Source: an uncultured Bacteroides sp.
GTDB taxonomy: Bacteria; Bacteroidota; Bacteroidia; Bacteroidales; Bacteroidaceae
NCBI GenBank assembly: GCA_944320865.1
Contig: CALUJC010000004.1
Location: 34,974 to 98,973 of the forward strand
Length of the DNA stretch: 64,000 nucleotides
Reading direction: 5' to 3'
Shown here one piece after another: positions 31,938 to 41,112 of the stretch; the stretch's first letter is position 1, and the number at the start of each line of letters is the position of its first letter. The notes beneath the pieces were generated by a model. It saw nothing but the letters and a program-made list of their open reading frames with translations. It had not been told where the DNA came from and ran no database searches. The translations under genes and the position numbers were made by a program.

Positions 31938-33098
31938 ATGAAATTCATACAATACATGACGTTGGGCGCACTGGCCTTGCTGGGTGCTTGCAGCCCTATT
32001 GAAGATGACGATACGCACGGCTTGGCGGACATTGCCGCCGACCGGCTGGAGATTACGGCAACCCCCGTGGTGGAGAACGGCGTGAACAGCAATAAGATTG
32101 TGGTGGAAAACCATTCGGCAGTGTTGTCGGAATGGACGCTGGAGCAACTGGCCTCGACTGCCGAGGTGTCTACCAGCGCACACGACACGTTGATAGCCTC
32201 CAGGCTGGGGAGCAATGAGGTGAAGTTTCGCGGCTTCAACCCCTCTACGGGCAACTATGTGGAGGCTACCTTGCCGGTGCAGGTAGATGCCATTACACAA
32301 GTGCCTGCCGACCTTGCCACCCGCCTGTGCATCGGCCAGGAAGGCGGAGCCACGGGCTTCGGCACGGAACTGGACGTGGACAAGATAGAGGTGATTGTGG
32401 AACGGGATGCCAACGGGCTGACCGGCAACCGCGTGACCTTGCGCAACCCCAACCCCGTGCTGACGGAGTGGAACTTTGCCGGCGAGACCTCGGACAAGAA
32501 CGTGGCTACGCTCTACGTGTTCAGCCTGGGCGAAATGCCGCTTTCCGCCACCTTCACGAAGGCCGATGGCACGGTAGTGGAGCATACGTTTGACCCCATC
32601 GAGGTGCAGACCTATACCTATAAGCCTGACTTCCTGGTGAACCTTACCGGCGAATCGGGCGAGCGCACCTGGACGTGGGTGGCTCCTCCGGTGCCCATGT
32701 ATGGCCTGGGCGGCTATGGCAGCGATACGACGCCATCGTGGTTTGCCTTCGACTCAGCCACGCTGAGCGCACTGGCCGGAGCGCTGGGCCGTGGCGAGGA
32801 ACTGACGGGCACCATGACCTTCAAGATTACCGGCGAGCTGGAGCTGAGCAGTGGCCGCAAGGGCACCTGGTCGTTCAACCTTGAGGAAGGCGTGGACGGC
32901 TGGTCCATCGGCAAGCTCTACACGCAGGATGTCTCCGTGCTGTATGGCTACACCTTTAGCGCTGTGACCTACACGCCCGGGGCCGAGGCCTTTGCCTACG
33001 ACATTGTGGTAAGCCAGGATGGCAGCCTCACCTTGGCTGTACAAGACCCCGGGAATGCCGGCGCCGCCACCTTCTGGAGCTTCCAGGCGGTAGATTAA
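31938..33098 (+). CDS. SusE-position surface lipoprotein, probable glycan-binding protein
   Basis: This 386-residue lipoprotein has lipobox ALLGAC (Cys near 18) followed by an acidic SPIEDDD, a usual surface-export context in Bacteroides. Two related beta-sandwich repeats are visible, about 30-120 and 125-210: compare NKIVVENHSAVLSEWTLE with NRVTLRNPNPVLTEWNFA. A C-terminal domain (about 220-386, tryptophan-rich, GTWSFNLEEGVDGWSIG) follows. No named family was identified with certainty. Its position directly after susD implies a glycan-binding role. A strong terminator follows 60 bases after the stop. Confidence 0.75.
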   Translation: MKFIQYMTLGALALLGACSPIEDDDTHGLADIAADRLEITATPVVENGVNSNKIVVENHSAVLSEWTLEQLASTAEVSTSAHDTLIASRLGSNEVKFRGFNPSTGNYVEATLPVQVDAITQVPADLATRLCIGQEGGATGFGTELDVDKIEVIVERDANGLTGNRVTLRNPNPVLTEWNFAGETSDKNVATLYVFSLGEMPLSATFTKADGTVVEHTFDPIEVQTYTYKPDFLVNLTGESGERTWTWVAPPVPMYGLGGYGSDTTPSWFAFDSATLSALAGALGRGEELTGTMTFKITGELELSSGRKGTWSFNLEEGVDGWSIGKLYTQDVSVLYGYTFSAVTYTPGAEAFAYDIVVSQDGSLTLAVQDPGNAGAATFWSFQAVD

Positions 33099-33157
33099 AT
33101 CCATTAGTTTGAAAGAGGATAAAGATTGAATATTATTTGAGGTTTGAGGGATAACAA

Positions 33158-33196
33158 AAAGGCTCTTGGGTGGGTGAGTGCTGCCCAAGAGCCTTT
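33158..33196 (+). terminator. Terminator after the susCD-E operon
   Basis: A 13-bp perfect stem, AAAGGCTCTTGGG (33158-33170) with CCCAAGAGCCTTT (33184-33196), is followed by a CTC-rich, not T-rich, sequence. Its right arm overlaps the first unit of the 23-nt tandem array. Confidence 0.65.
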
Positions 33197-33366
33197 CTCA
33201 CGATTCATCAGAAACCTTTCTCACGATTCATCAGAAATCTTTCTGATAGTTCGTCAGAACCGTTCTGATAGTTCGTCAGAGCCAGCTCTGATAGTTCGTC
33301 AGAGCCAGCTCTTATAATTCATCAGAGCCAGCTCTTATAATTCATCAGAGCCAGCTTTTATAGCTT
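33194..33366 (+). repeat. 23-nt tandem array of hairpin units
   Basis: Seven units of exactly 23 nt plus a partial eighth run from 33194 to 33366. The central units carry TCTGATAGTTCGTCAGA, a hairpin with TCTGA/TCAGA arms, joined by GAGCCAGCTC, itself an inverted repeat. Outer units drift (TCTCACGATTCATCAGA at the start, CTTATAATTCATCAGAG at the end). It lies between the susE-position gene and GH51, in a probable leader region. Confidence 0.85.
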
Positions 33367-33494
33367 ATGTATAAACTTGCTGAAGCAACCATGCCGGGAT
33401 AGCGCATTTTATTGCGGCACACGATGGGCGGATGCCAATCTTTTTCTATATCTTTGTCCTCACCAACTAATACCTTTATTAAATAGAAGAACTT
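33367..33494 (+). promoter_or_regulatory. GH51 upstream region with candidate -7 element
   Basis: A TATCTTTG sequence at 33449-33456 matches TAnnTTTG and lies 38 bases before the GH51 start. No normal -33 element was found. If used, this promoter would exclude the 23-nt array from the transcript, so the array could act as DNA instead. Confidence 0.35.
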
Positions 33495-35477
33495 ATGAAT
33501 ACCTTTTTATTGACATTGGCAGCTTTGGCCACCGCTTGGACTGCGGAGACCAACGAGATGGTGGTGCGCACCGACAAGCCGGGCGCGGAGATACAACCTA
33601 CCATGTACGGCCTTTTCTTTGAAGACATCAATTATGCGGCCGACGGCGGTCTTTATGCCGAATTGGTGAAGAACCGTTCCTTCGAATTCCCGCAGACGCT
33701 GATGGGATGGAGCACCTTCGGCAACGTGTCGGTGCGCGACGACGGGCCGTTCAGTCGCAATCCGCATTACGTCCGTTTGGAGAATCCCGGCCACAAGGAA
33801 AGGCGCACGGGGCTGGAGAATGAGGGCTACTTCGGGGTGGCCTTCCGCCAGGGCGAAAGCTACCGGTTCTCCGTATGGGCGCGTGTCCCCTCGGGGCAAT
33901 CCTCTAAGATAAAGGTGGAACTGATAGACCCCGATACCATGGAGGAAGAGCAGGCCATGGCTACGCAAACCATCGACATCAAGGGCTCCGGCTGGGCGAA
34001 ATATACCGCCGTGCTGACCCCTAAGCAGACGGAGGCAAAGGGGCGCCTGCGCATCTTCCTCGACTCGCCCGAGGGGGTAGACCTGGAGCATGTGTCCCTC
34101 TTCCCCACAGATACCTGGATGGGGCATGAAAACGGCCTCCGCAAAGACTTGGCGCAGAAGCTGGCCGACTTGAAGCCGGGCGTGCTGCGCTTTCCCGGAG
34201 GCTGCATCGTGGAAGGCACCGACCTGGAGACGCGCTACCGGTGGAAGAATTCCGTTGGCCCGGTGGAAAACCGCCCGTTGAACGGCAACCGCTGGCAGCA
34301 TTCCTTTACCTACCGCTTTTTCCCCGACTACTATCAAAGCTACGGGCTGGGCTACTATGAGTTCTTCCAGTTTGCCGAGGAGATAGGGGCGGAGCCTCTG
34401 CCCATTTTGAGTGTGGGTTTGGCTTGCCAATTTCAAAATACTGACCCTAAAGCCCATGTCCCGGTGGACAGTTTGCAGCCCTACATTCAAGATGCAATTG
34501 ACTTGATAGAGTTTGCCAACGGCGACCCCTCTACTCCTTGGGGTAAAGTGCGGGCAGAGATGGGGCATCCGGAACCTTTTGGCATGAAGTACATAGGCAT
34601 CGGCAATGAGCAATGGGGACCGGAGTATGTGGAGCGGCTGAAGCCTTTCGTCAAGGCCTTGCGCCAGGCTCACCCTGAAATTCAGATTGTAGGCTCGGCA
34701 GGGCCTTCGCCGGACTGGATGAAGGCGGAGTTCGACTACTTGTGGACAGAGATGAAAAAACTGAAAGTCGACTTGGTGGACGAGCATTATTACAGCCCGG
34801 AGTCTTGGCTTCTTTCCCAAGCAGGGCGCTATGATAAGTACGACCGTAAAGGCCCGAAGGTGTTTGCCGGCGAGTATGCCTGCCATGCGGTGGGGAAGAA
34901 GTGGAACCACTTCAACGCCTCGCTGGTAGAAGCCGCCTTCATGACGGGATTGGAACGGAATGCCGACATCGTGCACATGGCTACCTACGCCCCCTTACTG
35001 GCTCATGTGGAAGGCTGGCAATGGCGCCCCGACCTCATTTGGTTCGACAACCTGCGGTCCGTGGGCTCTGCCAGCTACTATGTGCAGCAGCTTTACAGCC
35101 TCTATAAAGGCACGCATGTATTGCCCCTGACCATGGACGGCAAGGCCGTCACCGGCGCCAAAGGGCAGAACGGACTCTATGCCAGCGCGGTGTACGACAA
35201 GGGTAAAGGAGAATACATCGTGAAGGTGGCCAATACGAGCGGCCAGGCACAGCATCTGGGCATAGCCTTCGACGGATTGAAGAAACGCGAGGCGTTGGCT
35301 GAAGGGCGTGTAGTCATGCTCTCGTGTGATGACCTTGATGCGGATAATTCGTTGGAAAACCCGGAAAGGATTGTGCCGGTAGAAAATACATTGAATGTGG
35401 GCGGGCAACGGCTGGATGTAGAGCTGCCTGCCAAAAGTTTTGCAGTATATATCTTGAAAAAAAGTTTGAAGGAATAG
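33495..35477 (+). CDS. GH51 alpha-L-arabinofuranosidase
   Basis: This 660-residue enzyme has a short, weakly positive signal-like N-terminus (about 1-17). A GH51 opening motif, TMYGLFFEDINYAADGGLYAE, is followed by a CBM-like insertion (about 70-210). The catalytic barrel has acid/base Glu372 (GIGNEQWG) and nucleophile Glu460 (FAGEYACH). A C-terminal beta-sandwich (about 530-655) completes the usual domain order. It releases alpha-L-arabinofuranose side chains. The next gene (GH3) starts four bases after its stop, so the pair is translationally linked. The weak signal peptide leaves cellular location less certain. Confidence 0.92.
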   Translation: MNTFLLTLAALATAWTAETNEMVVRTDKPGAEIQPTMYGLFFEDINYAADGGLYAELVKNRSFEFPQTLMGWSTFGNVSVRDDGPFSRNPHYVRLENPGHKERRTGLENEGYFGVAFRQGESYRFSVWARVPSGQSSKIKVELIDPDTMEEEQAMATQTIDIKGSGWAKYTAVLTPKQTEAKGRLRIFLDSPEGVDLEHVSLFPTDTWMGHENGLRKDLAQKLADLKPGVLRFPGGCIVEGTDLETRYRWKNSVGPVENRPLNGNRWQHSFTYRFFPDYYQSYGLGYYEFFQFAEEIGAEPLPILSVGLACQFQNTDPKAHVPVDSLQPYIQDAIDLIEFANGDPSTPWGKVRAEMGHPEPFGMKYIGIGNEQWGPEYVERLKPFVKALRQAHPEIQIVGSAGPSPDWMKAEFDYLWTEMKKLKVDLVDEHYYSPESWLLSQAGRYDKYDRKGPKVFAGEYACHAVGKKWNHFNASLVEAAFMTGLERNADIVHMATYAPLLAHVEGWQWRPDLIWFDNLRSVGSASYYVQQLYSLYKGTHVLPLTMDGKAVTGAKGQNGLYASAVYDKGKGEYIVKVANTSGQAQHLGIAFDGLKKREALAEGRVVMLSCDDLDADNSLENPERIVPVENTLNVGGQRLDVELPAKSFAVYILKKSLKE

Positions 35478-35481
35478 TTTT

Positions 35482-37875
35482 ATGAAACCAATAATGTTTT
35501 TAATGAGTGCAATGATGATGGGTGGTGCACTGTGTTGCACATCGTGCCAGGATGCTCCCGCCAAGTTCCAATGGGAGGCTAAAGAGCAGCCTTTGTCCAA
35601 TGCAGAGGTTGAGCAGAAAGTCAATGCGTTGTACGACAAAATGAGTCAGCCCGAGCGTATAGCCCAACTTCACGGCATGTATGTGACCGAGTTGTTTGAC
35701 GATATCGGGCGCCTGGATACGGCGAAGTGCCGAGAGAAGATTCCCAACGGAGTAGGGCACTTTTCGCAATATGGAAGTACGCAGGAAATCTCTCCCGACA
35801 GCCTGCGGAACCAAGTGGCGCAGGTGCAGGCCTGGCTGATGGAGCATACGCCCAACGGTATTCCGGCCTTGTTTCACGAAGAAGTCATTTCGGGCATCGC
35901 CACGCTCGGGGCCACTGTCTATCCGCAACAGATAGGGCTGGCCTGTTCGTTCAACCCCGAACTGGCCATGGAAAAGACCCGGCAGACGGCTCGTGACATG
36001 CGCAAAATAGGCGGAATGCTTGCCTTGTCGCCCATGGTGGACGTGGTGCGCAACCCTTATTTCAACCGCCTGGAAGAATCGTATGGGGAAGATGCTTACC
36101 TGTCCGCCGCTATGGGCACGGCTTTTGTGAAAGGCTTGCAGGACGGCGGATTGGAGCAAGGCATAGCCGCATGCAGCAAGCACTTCCTGGGATATGGCGG
36201 CGGAGCCGAATCGCCGGAGAAGGAGCTGATGGAAGAAATCCTGCTGCCCCACGAGGCAATGATACGTATTGCCGGGAGCAAGGTGGTGATGACGGGCTAT
36301 CATTCTTTCCACGGCATCAAGGCGGTAGCCAATGCCGAACTGCAACAAGGCATTTTACGCGATTACTTGGGGTTTGACGGCGTAATGGTGAGCGACTATG
36401 GCTCCGTCGGACAAATAGACTCGGAGACAGACGCCCTGCACAAGGCGGCTGCTGCCCTCAATGCGGGCAATGACGTGGAGTTTCAGAGTGGCGTCAACTA
36501 TCCGCACCTGCAAGAAACCATCGATAAAGGACTTGTCAGCCAGGAGACATTTGAGAAGGCCGTGAAGCGTGTGCTTACGCTGAAAGCCCGCCTTGGCCTG
36601 CTGGATGAACAACCGGTGCTTTATCAAGAGGGAAACATTGTTTTTGATACGCCGGAAGAGCGGGAAACGGCTTATCGCCTGGCCTCCCAGTCGGTAGTGT
36701 TGCTCAAGAACGACGGCATTCTGCCTTTGTCCGCCCCGAAGAGAATAGCGCTTACCGGTCCTAATGCCAATACCATGTGGGCTATGCTGGGCGACTATAC
36801 TTATCAGGGCATGTCGATGTTCTGGCATCGTCGTAACCCCAGTGACCAGTGTCCTAAGATAGTGTCTTTGAAGGAAGGAATGGAGGCCAAGTTACCCGAA
36901 GGCTCAACCTTGGCCTATACCCGGGGATGCGACTGGACGGAAAAGACTGAAACGACCATTGCTGACGGTGGGGATGAACGGGCCATGATATTACGTTACT
37001 TCATGAACCGGCGTATTGAAACGGGTGAGGAAATCGACCGGGAGAAAGCTCTTGAGCAGGCCGCGCAGAGCGACGTGATTGTGGCGGCTGTAGGCGAGAA
37101 TACCTTGCTTTGTGGTGAAAACCGCGACCGGGGCAGCCTCAGACTACCGGGAAAGCAGGAAGAGTTTGTTAGGCAACTGATTGCTACCGGGAAGCCTGTC
37201 GTATTGATAATCTTTGGCGGGCGGGCACAAGTCATTGGAGACTTGGCAGAACAATGCGCAGCGGTGATACAAGCTTGGTATCCGGGTGAAGAAGGCGGAA
37301 ATGCCCTGGCTGATATTCTGTATGGCCATATCAGTCCTTCCGGCAAGTTGAGTGTCAGCTATCCCAATGTGGAACTGAATGAAAACATCTGTTACAATTA
37401 TTCCTGTGAGCCGGATAAGCGGATAGCTTACCCCTTTGGTTTCGGGTTGAGTTACAATGAATACAGCTACAGCAATCTGGCGGTTGAGAAAACGGTAGCT
37501 ACTTCCGGTGACGCTATCCGGGTGTCTTTTGATGTCTCGAACTTAGGCAAGTATGCTTCAGAAGAGATTGTGCAATTGTATGTATCGCCCACTACGGAAG
37601 CCCAGCCGCTGAAACCCATCCGTCTGCAAGGCTTCGGACGGGTGCATCTGGAACCCGGGCAAACGGCTACTGTGGAATTCCTGATGTCGCCGCAGCAGTT
37701 TGGCTATTATAATGCGGGTAAATGGACGGTGGACAGCGGCGACTACCAAATAAAAGTGGGTGCATCGTCTGCGGATATCCGGTTGTCGGACACCATTACA
37801 TTGACGGGCGATAGCTATTCACTTCCTCTCCGCACGGTATACTTCTCAGAAATGCAGCCTCTGCATGCAGAGTGA
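35482..37875 (+). CDS. GH3 beta-xylosidase/glucosidase-like lipoprotein
   Basis: This 797-residue enzyme has a signal with CCTSC, so a lipoprotein is likely. The GH3 barrel includes KMSQPERIAQLHGMY, NGIPALFHEEVISGI, CSKHFLGYGGGAESPEKE and the nucleophile in GVMVSDYGSVGQ. The sandwich (VVLLKNDGILPLSAPKRIALTGPNAN) and the FnIII-like domain (VSFDVSNLGKYASEEIVQLYV) complete it. The subgroup differs from the two minus-strand GH3 enzymes. Following GH51 by four bases, it probably finishes oligosaccharides freed of arabinose. Confidence 0.92.
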   Translation: MKPIMFLMSAMMMGGALCCTSCQDAPAKFQWEAKEQPLSNAEVEQKVNALYDKMSQPERIAQLHGMYVTELFDDIGRLDTAKCREKIPNGVGHFSQYGSTQEISPDSLRNQVAQVQAWLMEHTPNGIPALFHEEVISGIATLGATVYPQQIGLACSFNPELAMEKTRQTARDMRKIGGMLALSPMVDVVRNPYFNRLEESYGEDAYLSAAMGTAFVKGLQDGGLEQGIAACSKHFLGYGGGAESPEKELMEEILLPHEAMIRIAGSKVVMTGYHSFHGIKAVANAELQQGILRDYLGFDGVMVSDYGSVGQIDSETDALHKAAAALNAGNDVEFQSGVNYPHLQETIDKGLVSQETFEKAVKRVLTLKARLGLLDEQPVLYQEGNIVFDTPEERETAYRLASQSVVLLKNDGILPLSAPKRIALTGPNANTMWAMLGDYTYQGMSMFWHRRNPSDQCPKIVSLKEGMEAKLPEGSTLAYTRGCDWTEKTETTIADGGDERAMILRYFMNRRIETGEEIDREKALEQAAQSDVIVAAVGENTLLCGENRDRGSLRLPGKQEEFVRQLIATGKPVVLIIFGGRAQVIGDLAEQCAAVIQAWYPGEEGGNALADILYGHISPSGKLSVSYPNVELNENICYNYSCEPDKRIAYPFGFGLSYNEYSYSNLAVEKTVATSGDAIRVSFDVSNLGKYASEEIVQLYVSPTTEAQPLKPIRLQGFGRVHLEPGQTATVEFLMSPQQFGYYNAGKWTVDSGDYQIKVGASSADIRLSDTITLTGDSYSLPLRTVYFSEMQPLHAE

Positions 37876-37898
37876 TTTCGGGTAGATAAAGTAGACGT

Positions 37899-37945
37899 AG
37901 CCGCACAGGTGTTTTCAGAAGCTCCTTGTGCGGCTTTATTTTTTA
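37899..37945. terminator. Bidirectional terminator between PUL 1 and PUL 2
   Basis: AGCCGCACA (37899-37907) pairs with TGTGCGGCT (37927-37935), followed by TTATTTTTTATT on the plus strand. It separates the convergent GH3 (plus) and GH43 (minus) genes. Confidence 0.75.
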
Positions 37946-37973
37946 TTCCAAATCTCTAATGACCGATTTGGGT

Positions 37974-39608
37974 TTATTCTTCTTTGCAGGAGAAGTAGTC
38001 GAAGGCAGCCCAAGTGGATTCGTATACGCCGTCTTGGGCAAAGAGCCCGGCTACGGCGCCGGTAAAGCCTCCGGTGTAGTCGTCGGACAGCTTGCCGAAG
38101 TCGAGCACGGGGCCGATGGGCGTCCATTCCTTCCCGTCTGTCGAGTAATAGAATTGCAATTTTCCGTAGTCAATGGCTGCCCTCATCCATACGTCCGCTG
38201 TCGGTACAGGGATGCGTTCGGACAGGTACTCCAGGTAGGTTTTGTCGGCTCCTGTCAGTTCCAGCACGAGGCCTTTCTGCTCGTCGTGTGTCAGTCCCAG
38301 GGCATAGAAGTGCGTGGTGTTGTAGTAGAGACACAGGCCGGCGCTTTGGCGGTAGTGGACGGGACGGAAAGTCAGGCGGGTCTCAAAGCTTTGGTTGAAT
38401 GCCGTGACGCGCTGTGCCAGCAGGCTTTGGTGGTACAGGCAGCCCAAGGCTTCGCGCCCCCGCAGGTGTAGTTTACCTTCTTTCAACTTAATCCAGCTGG
38501 GCAGGAAGGGTTCTCTTGTGGTAATGTATTTGTCGGCCAGGGTTGTGCCGGAGAAGTCGTCGCATGCCGCCGTGGGGGGCTGGGGCGTGTTGCTGCAACT
38601 TTGTGCAGGGCGGGCGACGGCGGGCACGGGCAAAGTGCCGCCCCCCGCCAGTTGAGGCCATCCGTCTTTCCATTCCACCTTCTGGAGGTAGGTTTCGCGT
38701 CCTAAGGGGCAATGGCCTTGCTTGGTCAGCGGGCGCGAGGCCAGGTGGGTGGTGTACCATTCACCGCCGGGGGTGGAGAACATGGTGCCGTGGCCGGCTT
38801 TCTGTACGGGCCACTCAGGGTTGTCTTTTGCCGTGTAGAAGATGTGCGGTGCCCTTTCGTAAGGCCCGTAGATGTTGCGCGAGCGTGCCACGGCCTCGTA
38901 GTGCCCGTAGCCGGTGCCGCCTTCTGCCGTAAACAAATAGTAGTAGCCGTCTTTTTTCAGCAACTTGGGGCCTTCGGCAGACTGCTTGCCCCACCCGGAG
39001 TAGATGAAGCGGGGCTGGCCGATGGGCTTCAGCGTCTTCATGTCCAGCTCGTGGATGCCGATGCCCGGCGAAGAGGGATGCCCCTTCCGGTGGTCAAAGA
39101 TGCGTACCACGATATAGCCTTTCCCGTTTTCGTCAATGAATAGGGAAGGGTCGAAACCTAAAGAATTAATGTAAGTAGGCTCTGACCAAGGCCCTGCGGG
39201 ATTGGTGGCCGTGACTATATAGTTGGGATAGCCCTTGCTGCTCCACTGTAGGCCAGGATGCACGATGGTGTAGGTGACGTAAAACAGCCCGTCGTGCCAC
39301 GTGATGGAGGGGGCGTATACGCCTTCGGCATCGGGGATGCCGGTGAGGTCGAGCTGGCTTTTGCGGGTCAGCACATTGCCTATCTGTTCCCAGTGCTCCA
39401 AGTCGGTGGAGTGGTAGATGGGAATGCCCGGAAACCACTCGAAAGTGGAGGTCACGATGTAGTAGTCGCCTTGTACCCTGACGATGCAGGGGTCGGGGTG
39501 GAAACCGGGGATGATGGGGTTCTGTATGGGTTGCGCACTCCCGGTGAATATTGCCATCCATAGGCAGATGAAATATGTTAAGATGCGGTGATAATAGTTC
39601 TTACTCAT
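37974..39608 (-). CDS. GH43 beta-xylosidase/arabinofuranosidase, secreted (PUL 2)
   Basis: This 544-residue enzyme has a signal peptide (about 1-25). The propeller domain begins QNPIIPGFHPDPCIVRVQG, with the base aspartate in HPDP and the acid glutamate in SAEGPKLLKKDGYYYLFTAEGG. A GH43_C2 concanavalin-like domain lies at about 345-540. It is paralogous to the GH43 at 8536-10110 (shared PGFHPDP opening, STDLEHWEQIG versus [11 protein letters not shown]). It is the last gene of PUL 2, 28 bases after the GH29 stop. It may act on xylose or arabinose linkages. Confidence 0.92.
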   Translation of the reverse strand: MSKNYYHRILTYFICLWMAIFTGSAQPIQNPIIPGFHPDPCIVRVQGDYYIVTSTFEWFPGIPIYHSTDLEHWEQIGNVLTRKSQLDLTGIPDAEGVYAPSITWHDGLFYVTYTIVHPGLQWSSKGYPNYIVTATNPAGPWSEPTYINSLGFDPSLFIDENGKGYIVVRIFDHRKGHPSSPGIGIHELDMKTLKPIGQPRFIYSGWGKQSAEGPKLLKKDGYYYLFTAEGGTGYGHYEAVARSRNIYGPYERAPHIFYTAKDNPEWPVQKAGHGTMFSTPGGEWYTTHLASRPLTKQGHCPLGRETYLQKVEWKDGWPQLAGGGTLPVPAVARPAQSCSNTPQPPTAACDDFSGTTLADKYITTREPFLPSWIKLKEGKLHLRGREALGCLYHQSLLAQRVTAFNQSFETRLTFRPVHYRQSAGLCLYYNTTHFYALGLTHDEQKGLVLELTGADKTYLEYLSERIPVPTADVWMRAAIDYGKLQFYYSTDGKEWTPIGPVLDFGKLSDDYTGGFTGAVAGLFAQDGVYESTWAAFDYFSCKEE

Positions 39609-39636
39609 AGTGTCCTTGAATCTATGTAGTTAATGC

Positions 39637-40977
39637 TTATTCTGATAACGGTAGCCAATCCGTAAACTTGTAATCTTTGTCGAGTATTAAAGCTATAACA
39701 GGGATGGCCTCTTCTTCTTTTAAAGGAGATACATTGATATTCCAAACATTGGCATTGGCTTCAAACTTTAAGTCTGTTCCGGTGGATAAATGTTGGACAT
39801 CCTTTAAGCGATAGCCTTTCAGGGCTGCGATTTCGAGGTCGTCGGGAACATTGCGCAGGTGTAGGTAGATGACGTTGCCGGCGTAAGTGCTACCGATGTT
39901 ATCGGTTTGTTTGTAGGGACCTCCTTTGGTTTTGTAGACGGCTTTTTCGTTTCGGGCAACCCATTGCGAAAACTCATGCAGTCGTGCCACCTGTTCAGCA
40001 GGCATCGAGCCATCGGGTTTAGGGCCTATGTTGACCAGCAGGTTGCCGTTGCCGCATAGGGTTTTGCTGAACATGTTTAACAGTTCCTCGCAAGTCAACA
40101 TCTTGGCATTTGGCTCGTAGGCATATACAGGGTAGGTGACACTTGTACAGGCTTCCCAAGGGAATGCCGGGCCTTCTGTTGTCTTGGCTTCCATGGAGAA
40201 ATAGTCGCCCGAAGCCCCATCTGTCCAAAACGTCTCTTGTCCGTCAGCCCCCCGGGTAATGGATAAGCGGGTGGAGAGTATATGCTTATCTACTGATTTG
40301 ACGAAACGGTATAGTTCTCTGCCTTCTTGGGGACCCCATACCGGGTCTAACCAGTGCCCGTCGAACCACAGGATGTCGGGGTTATAACGGGTGATTAATT
40401 CTTTTGTTTGGTTGTGGACAAATTGGACGAAGTCCTCTTTTCCAAATCGGGGTGTCTCGACTTCTTGCCCTAATTCGGGCATGCGCTTCCAGCCGCAGTA
40501 GTCAATGTCTGCAATGGAGTAATAGATGCCGAAGAGCAGCCCTTGTTTGCGGCATTCATCGCCCAACTCTTTCAGGATATCTCTCTTGAAGGGGATGCGG
40601 TCTATGTCGAACACGGAGTAACTGCTCGGCCAGATGCAGAAGCCGTCATGATGCTTGGAGATGACCACCATGTATTTACAACCGCCTTTGACAGCTACGT
40701 CTACAATCTCTTTGGCATTGAAGTTCACAGGATTCCAGTGCAGGGTAATGGAGTCGGCCTGGGTTTTCGTCTTTCCCCGGCCGATGTTCCATGAGTCGCC
40801 TGTGCCGGGCGAATGGCAAGCCATCCAGTGGACAAACAGGCCTAATTTGGCATCTTGGAATTGTTCAAGCAACTTCATGTCGCTCATGGGATTTACTAGC
40901 GTTACTTGTGAGGCAAGTTGTAAATGCAAGCTTGATAAAATCAGGTAGATGAAAAAAACTTTGTATAATTTGTACAT
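39637..40977 (-). CDS. GH29 alpha-L-fucosidase, secreted
   Basis: This 446-residue enzyme has a signal peptide (about 1-23). The GH29 barrel contains AKLGLFVHWMACHSPGTG, YMVVISKHHDGFCIWPS and KRDILKELGDECRKQGLLFGIYYS. The nucleophile is probably Asp206 in DILWFDGHW, and LLVNIGPKPDGSMP is the family motif at the barrel end. A short C-terminal sandwich follows. It cleaves terminal alpha-L-fucose, found on fucosylated xyloglucan and on host mucin glycans; sequence alone does not choose between them. It lies downstream of the SusC/SusD pair and upstream of GH43. Confidence 0.92.
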   Translation of the reverse strand: MYKLYKVFFIYLILSSLHLQLASQVTLVNPMSDMKLLEQFQDAKLGLFVHWMACHSPGTGDSWNIGRGKTKTQADSITLHWNPVNFNAKEIVDVAVKGGCKYMVVISKHHDGFCIWPSSYSVFDIDRIPFKRDILKELGDECRKQGLLFGIYYSIADIDYCGWKRMPELGQEVETPRFGKEDFVQFVHNQTKELITRYNPDILWFDGHWLDPVWGPQEGRELYRFVKSVDKHILSTRLSITRGADGQETFWTDGASGDYFSMEAKTTEGPAFPWEACTSVTYPVYAYEPNAKMLTCEELLNMFSKTLCGNGNLLVNIGPKPDGSMPAEQVARLHEFSQWVARNEKAVYKTKGGPYKQTDNIGSTYAGNVIYLHLRNVPDDLEIAALKGYRLKDVQHLSTGTDLKFEANANVWNINVSPLKEEEAIPVIALILDKDYKFTDWLPLSE

Positions 40978-41039
40978 AATATTTTTGCGTTTTCCGGGTT
41001 AGAAGAATGGGAATTTTATTGATGTTTGTTTGCCTAAGA

Positions 41040-41096
41040 CATGGATTGGCGCGGATATCCGGTGAAATGTTATGCCTTTTATTGCGCCAATCCATG
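41040..41096 (-). promoter_or_regulatory. 13-bp perfect inverted repeat between susD and GH29 genes
   Basis: CATGGATTGGCGC (41040-41052) pairs perfectly with GCGCCAATCCATG (41084-41096), 17 bases after the SusD stop. It could cap the susCD message or reduce read-through into the enzyme genes. Confidence 0.55.
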
Positions 41097-41112
41097 CTTG
41101 GTCATCCTGATT

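Noticed and set aside
33194-33366. CRISPR array
   Set aside because: Units are contiguous 23-mers with no spacers, and no cas genes are nearby.
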